Below, piece after piece: positions 61,578 through 64,000 of a stretch of DNA of 64,000 nucleotides. The translations under genes were made by a program, and so were the position numbers. Positions within the stretch are counted from its first letter, which is position 1; each line of letters begins with the position of its first letter. Origin of the DNA: Gilvirhabdus luticola (GTDB taxonomy: Bacteria > Bacteroidota > Bacteroidia > Flavobacteriales > Flavobacteriaceae). The notes beneath the pieces are model-generated. The model saw only the letters and a program-made list of their open reading frames with translations. It was not told the origin of the DNA and made no database searches. The DNA lies in assembly GCF_032583975.1 (NCBI RefSeq), contig NZ_JAWHTF010000003.1; one strand, written 5' to 3'.

Positions 61578-63776
61578 TTAAATTTTAACAATTCGTTTTA
61601 TTAAAGATTGATTCTCTACCTTAAAGTTTAGAAAGTATAATCCAGTAGATAACTCACCAATATTTATGATATTGTGAGGTTCAATTATTTTTTTGACTTT
61701 CTTACCAGATAAGTCATAAATAGTAATTTCATCAATAATTAATTTAGTTGAAATATTCAAAATGTCATCCGTTGGAACTGGATAAAGTTTGATATTTTCA
61801 GTTGAAATTTTAAAATCTTCAATGCCAAGTGAAGAGTCTTCAACAGTAACCATTACAGTTACACTATGCATATTTCCCGAACCATCTGTAGCGGTAAGCT
61901 GTACTGGGTAAATACCCTCTGTAGTAAATGTATCAACATCTATACTTAAAGAAAATCCACAATTGTCTGACGAACCATTATCAACATCGTTGGCTGTAAT
62001 GGTTACAGAAGGATTTCCGTCAAGGTCTACAGTTATGTCTTGTCCAATAGCTACTGGATCAATCATATCTTCAACAGTTACTGTTGCCGTATCATTGGCA
62101 GAATTACCACTTTGATCAGTTACTGTCAATGTTACAACATTAGCTCCCAAATTAGCACAAGTAAAGGATGTTATATCTAAACTTCTAATGTTGATTGTAC
62201 AATTATCTGAAGACCCATTGTCAACATCATCTGCCACGATGGAAGCATTTCCAGAAGCATCTAATTGAACATTAATATTTTGAGTAATTACAGTAGGGTT
62301 AATATTATCCTGAATTGTAACTGTAGCTGTTGGCGCATCGGTACTATTGTTTCCACTTTGGTCAATAGCTGTCAGTGTAACAATATTTGCCCCAAGATCA
62401 TTGCAATCAAAACTAGAAACATCTAAAGAAAAATTTGTAACAGAACAATTATCTGTTGAACCGTTGTCAATTTGAGCACCTGTTATCGTAGCTTCTCCAT
62501 TCGTGTCAAGTTGTACAGTTATGTTTTTAGCTACAGCTACAGGATTTATTAGGTCAACAACCGTAATGTCCACATTTTGATTGCTTACTTTAGCTTCAGC
62601 GTCTGTTGCTGTAATAGTTACCGATTTAACACCTAAATCGGTACATGTATAATCAAATTGAGCTTGATTTAGAACTACTGAAACTAACTCACAATCATCA
62701 TATGTGCCATTGTCTACATCTGCTAGAGTAATTGAAGCTTGACCACTTGCATCCAATTCGGCAGTGATGTTTGGAAATACTACAATGGTAGGAGGTTCAT
62801 TATCAAAGATATCCAAATCGAAGCTATAATCATACAAAGACCAAGTACCATCTGAATTTTGCAATCTTATATAGAAGTCATGTAAGTCACATATTTCATT
62901 TGATGTTCCAAGATCTATTGTAAATTCATCTGGATTTCCTGTTGGCGTTATAGAACCTGCATATCCATTTCCAAAACCAGGATCAGTATCATAGAAATAT
63001 TCGGCTCCTATGATGCTTGGTATTGTCAAATCTGCTGTATCTTCTACATAAAAAATACGCTTTTCGTATAAACTCCACACACCAAAATCGTCTAGAACCC
63101 TTATATACAAATTGTTGAAACCTACCGGTAAGTTCGTTGGAATATCAATGACTTGTGTAAGGTTGCCTGAATTAGGATCAATGGCAATATCGGTACCATT
63201 ATCGAATCCTGGGTCGGTATTGAAAAAATATTCAGCTCTTGTGATTTCTGATGCAATAACTGTTGGAGTAAAATCAGTAACATAAAAAATGCGTTTTTCA
63301 TAGATGCTCCAAACATCAAATTCATCTTTTGTACGAATATATAAGCTATTGAAACCTGTTAATGATCCTACTGGTATTACATAGGACTGTGTTAGATCTC
63401 CAGTGTTAGGGTCTATAGGTAGAGCTGTTCCGCCTCCAAAACCTGGGTCAGTATTAAAGAAATATTCGGCAGCCGTAATTTCGCCAGCTATTGTCTGTAA
63501 CATAAAATCTGTCACATAGAATATTCGCTTTTCGTACATGGTCCATGTACCTGTATTATCCATGGTTCTGATATAAAGACTATTAAAGCCTGTTAGTGAA
63601 CCAATATTAATGCTTGCTGTTTGTGTTAAATCACCCGAATTTGCGTTTGGTGTAATATCTGTACCATTATCAAAACCAGGATCAGTGTTAAAAAAGTATT
63701 CTATTTTATCAATAGATTGTCCAAACCCAAGAATAACAGAAAAACAGCATAACCATGTTATGAATAGTATTTTCAT
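61578..63776 (-). CDS. Repeat-rich secreted protein with type IX sorting domain
   Basis: The product has 732 residues, with a signal peptide ending GFGQ. Four repeats of about 78 residues start near 25, 103, 181 and 258, with AEYFFNTDPGF at the head and SLYIRT...W..YEKRIFYV at the end. Four HYR-like units start near 329, 411, 495 and 577, with VDNGSxDNC in the middle. The C-terminal 70 residues are a type A T9SS signal (KLYPVPTDDILNIS, IYDLSGKKVKK, LSTGLYFLNFKVE). It should be exported by the Por system and fixed to the surface or released. Adhesion or binding is inference. Confidence 0.92.
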   Translation of the reverse strand: MKILFITWLCCFSVILGFGQSIDKIEYFFNTDPGFDNGTDITPNANSGDLTQTASINIGSLTGFNSLYIRTMDNTGTWTMYEKRIFYVTDFMLQTIAGEITAAEYFFNTDPGFGGGTALPIDPNTGDLTQSYVIPVGSLTGFNSLYIRTKDEFDVWSIYEKRIFYVTDFTPTVIASEITRAEYFFNTDPGFDNGTDIAIDPNSGNLTQVIDIPTNLPVGFNNLYIRVLDDFGVWSLYEKRIFYVEDTADLTIPSIIGAEYFYDTDPGFGNGYAGSITPTGNPDEFTIDLGTSNEICDLHDFYIRLQNSDGTWSLYDYSFDLDIFDNEPPTIVVFPNITAELDASGQASITLADVDNGTYDDCELVSVVLNQAQFDYTCTDLGVKSVTITATDAEAKVSNQNVDITVVDLINPVAVAKNITVQLDTNGEATITGAQIDNGSTDNCSVTNFSLDVSSFDCNDLGANIVTLTAIDQSGNNSTDAPTATVTIQDNINPTVITQNINVQLDASGNASIVADDVDNGSSDNCTINIRSLDITSFTCANLGANVVTLTVTDQSGNSANDTATVTVEDMIDPVAIGQDITVDLDGNPSVTITANDVDNGSSDNCGFSLSIDVDTFTTEGIYPVQLTATDGSGNMHSVTVMVTVEDSSLGIEDFKISTENIKLYPVPTDDILNISTKLIIDEITIYDLSGKKVKKIIEPHNIINIGELSTGLYFLNFKVENQSLIKRIVKI

Positions 63777-63790
63777 GATTTCTGTATTTT

Positions 63791-64000
63791 CTAGTTAGTT
63801 TTTGCTTCTATAGTAACACTTAAATTTCCGTTTTTAGCAATAGTTGGATCATGAGATAGTATTTTCACACTTGGGTAACCAGTAGGAAGTCCTAAATTGA
63901 TAAAATTATAACCTTCATATAATCCTTCGCTACCAAATAAACCAGCACCATCTTGAAGAGTTAAATCGTCGTTGAGAGGATCGTAATTTGAACCGGTACC
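63791..64000 (-). CDS. Truncated upstream gene, C-terminal 69 residues
   Basis: The frame is open from the window edge to TAG at 63791-63793. The end reads SHDPTIAKNGNLSVTIEAKTN, preceded by LFGSEGLYEGYNFINLGLPTGYP. It ends 14 bases before the ATG of the T9SS gene, so the two are one operon. No family can be assigned from this part. The T9SS-type ending is absent. Confidence 0.75.
   Translation of the reverse strand, partial: GTGSNYDPLNDDLTLQDGAGLFGSEGLYEGYNFINLGLPTGYPSVKILSHDPTIAKNGNLSVTIEAKTN

Noticed and set aside
1..64000. CRISPR array, tRNA/rRNA genes, insertion sequences or prophage genes
   Set aside because: No regular direct repeats with spacers, cloverleaf sequences, transposases or integrases were seen on either strand.

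Overview
This window comes from a low-GC member of the Bacteroidota, most probably a marine Flavobacteriaceae; the genus cannot be fixed from the sequence alone. The evidence is a SusC/SusD pair, a type IX secretion (Por) C-terminal sorting signal, a FecI/FecR/TonB-receptor trio, promoters of the TTTG / TAnnTTTG type, almost no Shine-Dalgarno sequences, and the str-S10-spc-alpha ribosomal order without tuf, adk or map.

Layout. (1) 1-3891, minus strand: a truncated SusD-like lipoprotein and its SusC-like receptor. (2) 4010-5704, minus: an Omp85-type outer-membrane protein, divergent from the ribosomal block. (3) 5809-22950, plus: about 17 kb of translation genes from rpsL to rplQ, including fusA, secY, infA, rpmJ (below the usual ORF size cut-off) and rpoA. 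It starts at a textbook Bacteroidota promoter, ends at a strong terminator, and has structured RNA gaps before rplC, rpsD and rplQ. (4) 23041-32399: carA, eno, a mitochondrial-type citrate synthase, an outer-membrane beta-barrel protein, a bacterial-type citrate synthase, and two pentein-fold (amidinotransferase-superfamily) hydrolases around a CPBP protease. (5) 32396-40756: a TPR histidine kinase, argS, a PhoD-like phosphatase, two small proteins, a secreted DsrE-like protein, a proline-iminopeptidase-like hydrolase, and a cytosine deaminase resembling yeast Fcy1. (6) 40787-46580: an ECF sigma / anti-sigma / TonB receptor operon facing a large repeat-built lipoprotein; two copies of an identical bipartite promoter-like motif tie the two sides together. 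(7) 46662-50934: ffh and folD, then three minus-strand genes. (8) 51038-56957, minus: a seven-gene run with tiny gaps or overlaps (HerA-like ATPase, lipoprotein, YitT, cupin, hydrolase, rluF, membrane LytTR regulator). (9) 57063-64000: queE, a DUF2911 protein, asnB, a secreted two-domain protein, a decayed copy of the asnB 3' end, and a repeat-rich T9SS-secreted protein downstream of a truncated gene.

How the parts work together. The centre is housekeeping translation and central metabolism in a conserved order. The flanks are cell-envelope functions: polymer uptake, signal-responsive receptor expression, and secreted or surface repeat proteins. The strongest candidate for an undescribed system is the 40787-46580 cassette, which reads as a self-contained regulon with one sigma factor, its anti-sigma factor, a signal-transducing receptor and a modular surface lipoprotein. 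Second-rank items are the putative attenuator between rpsJ and rplC, the branched RNA fold before rpsD, and the asnB remnant whose substitutions show that it was once part of a working paralogue. All alignments, counts and pairings were done by eye.
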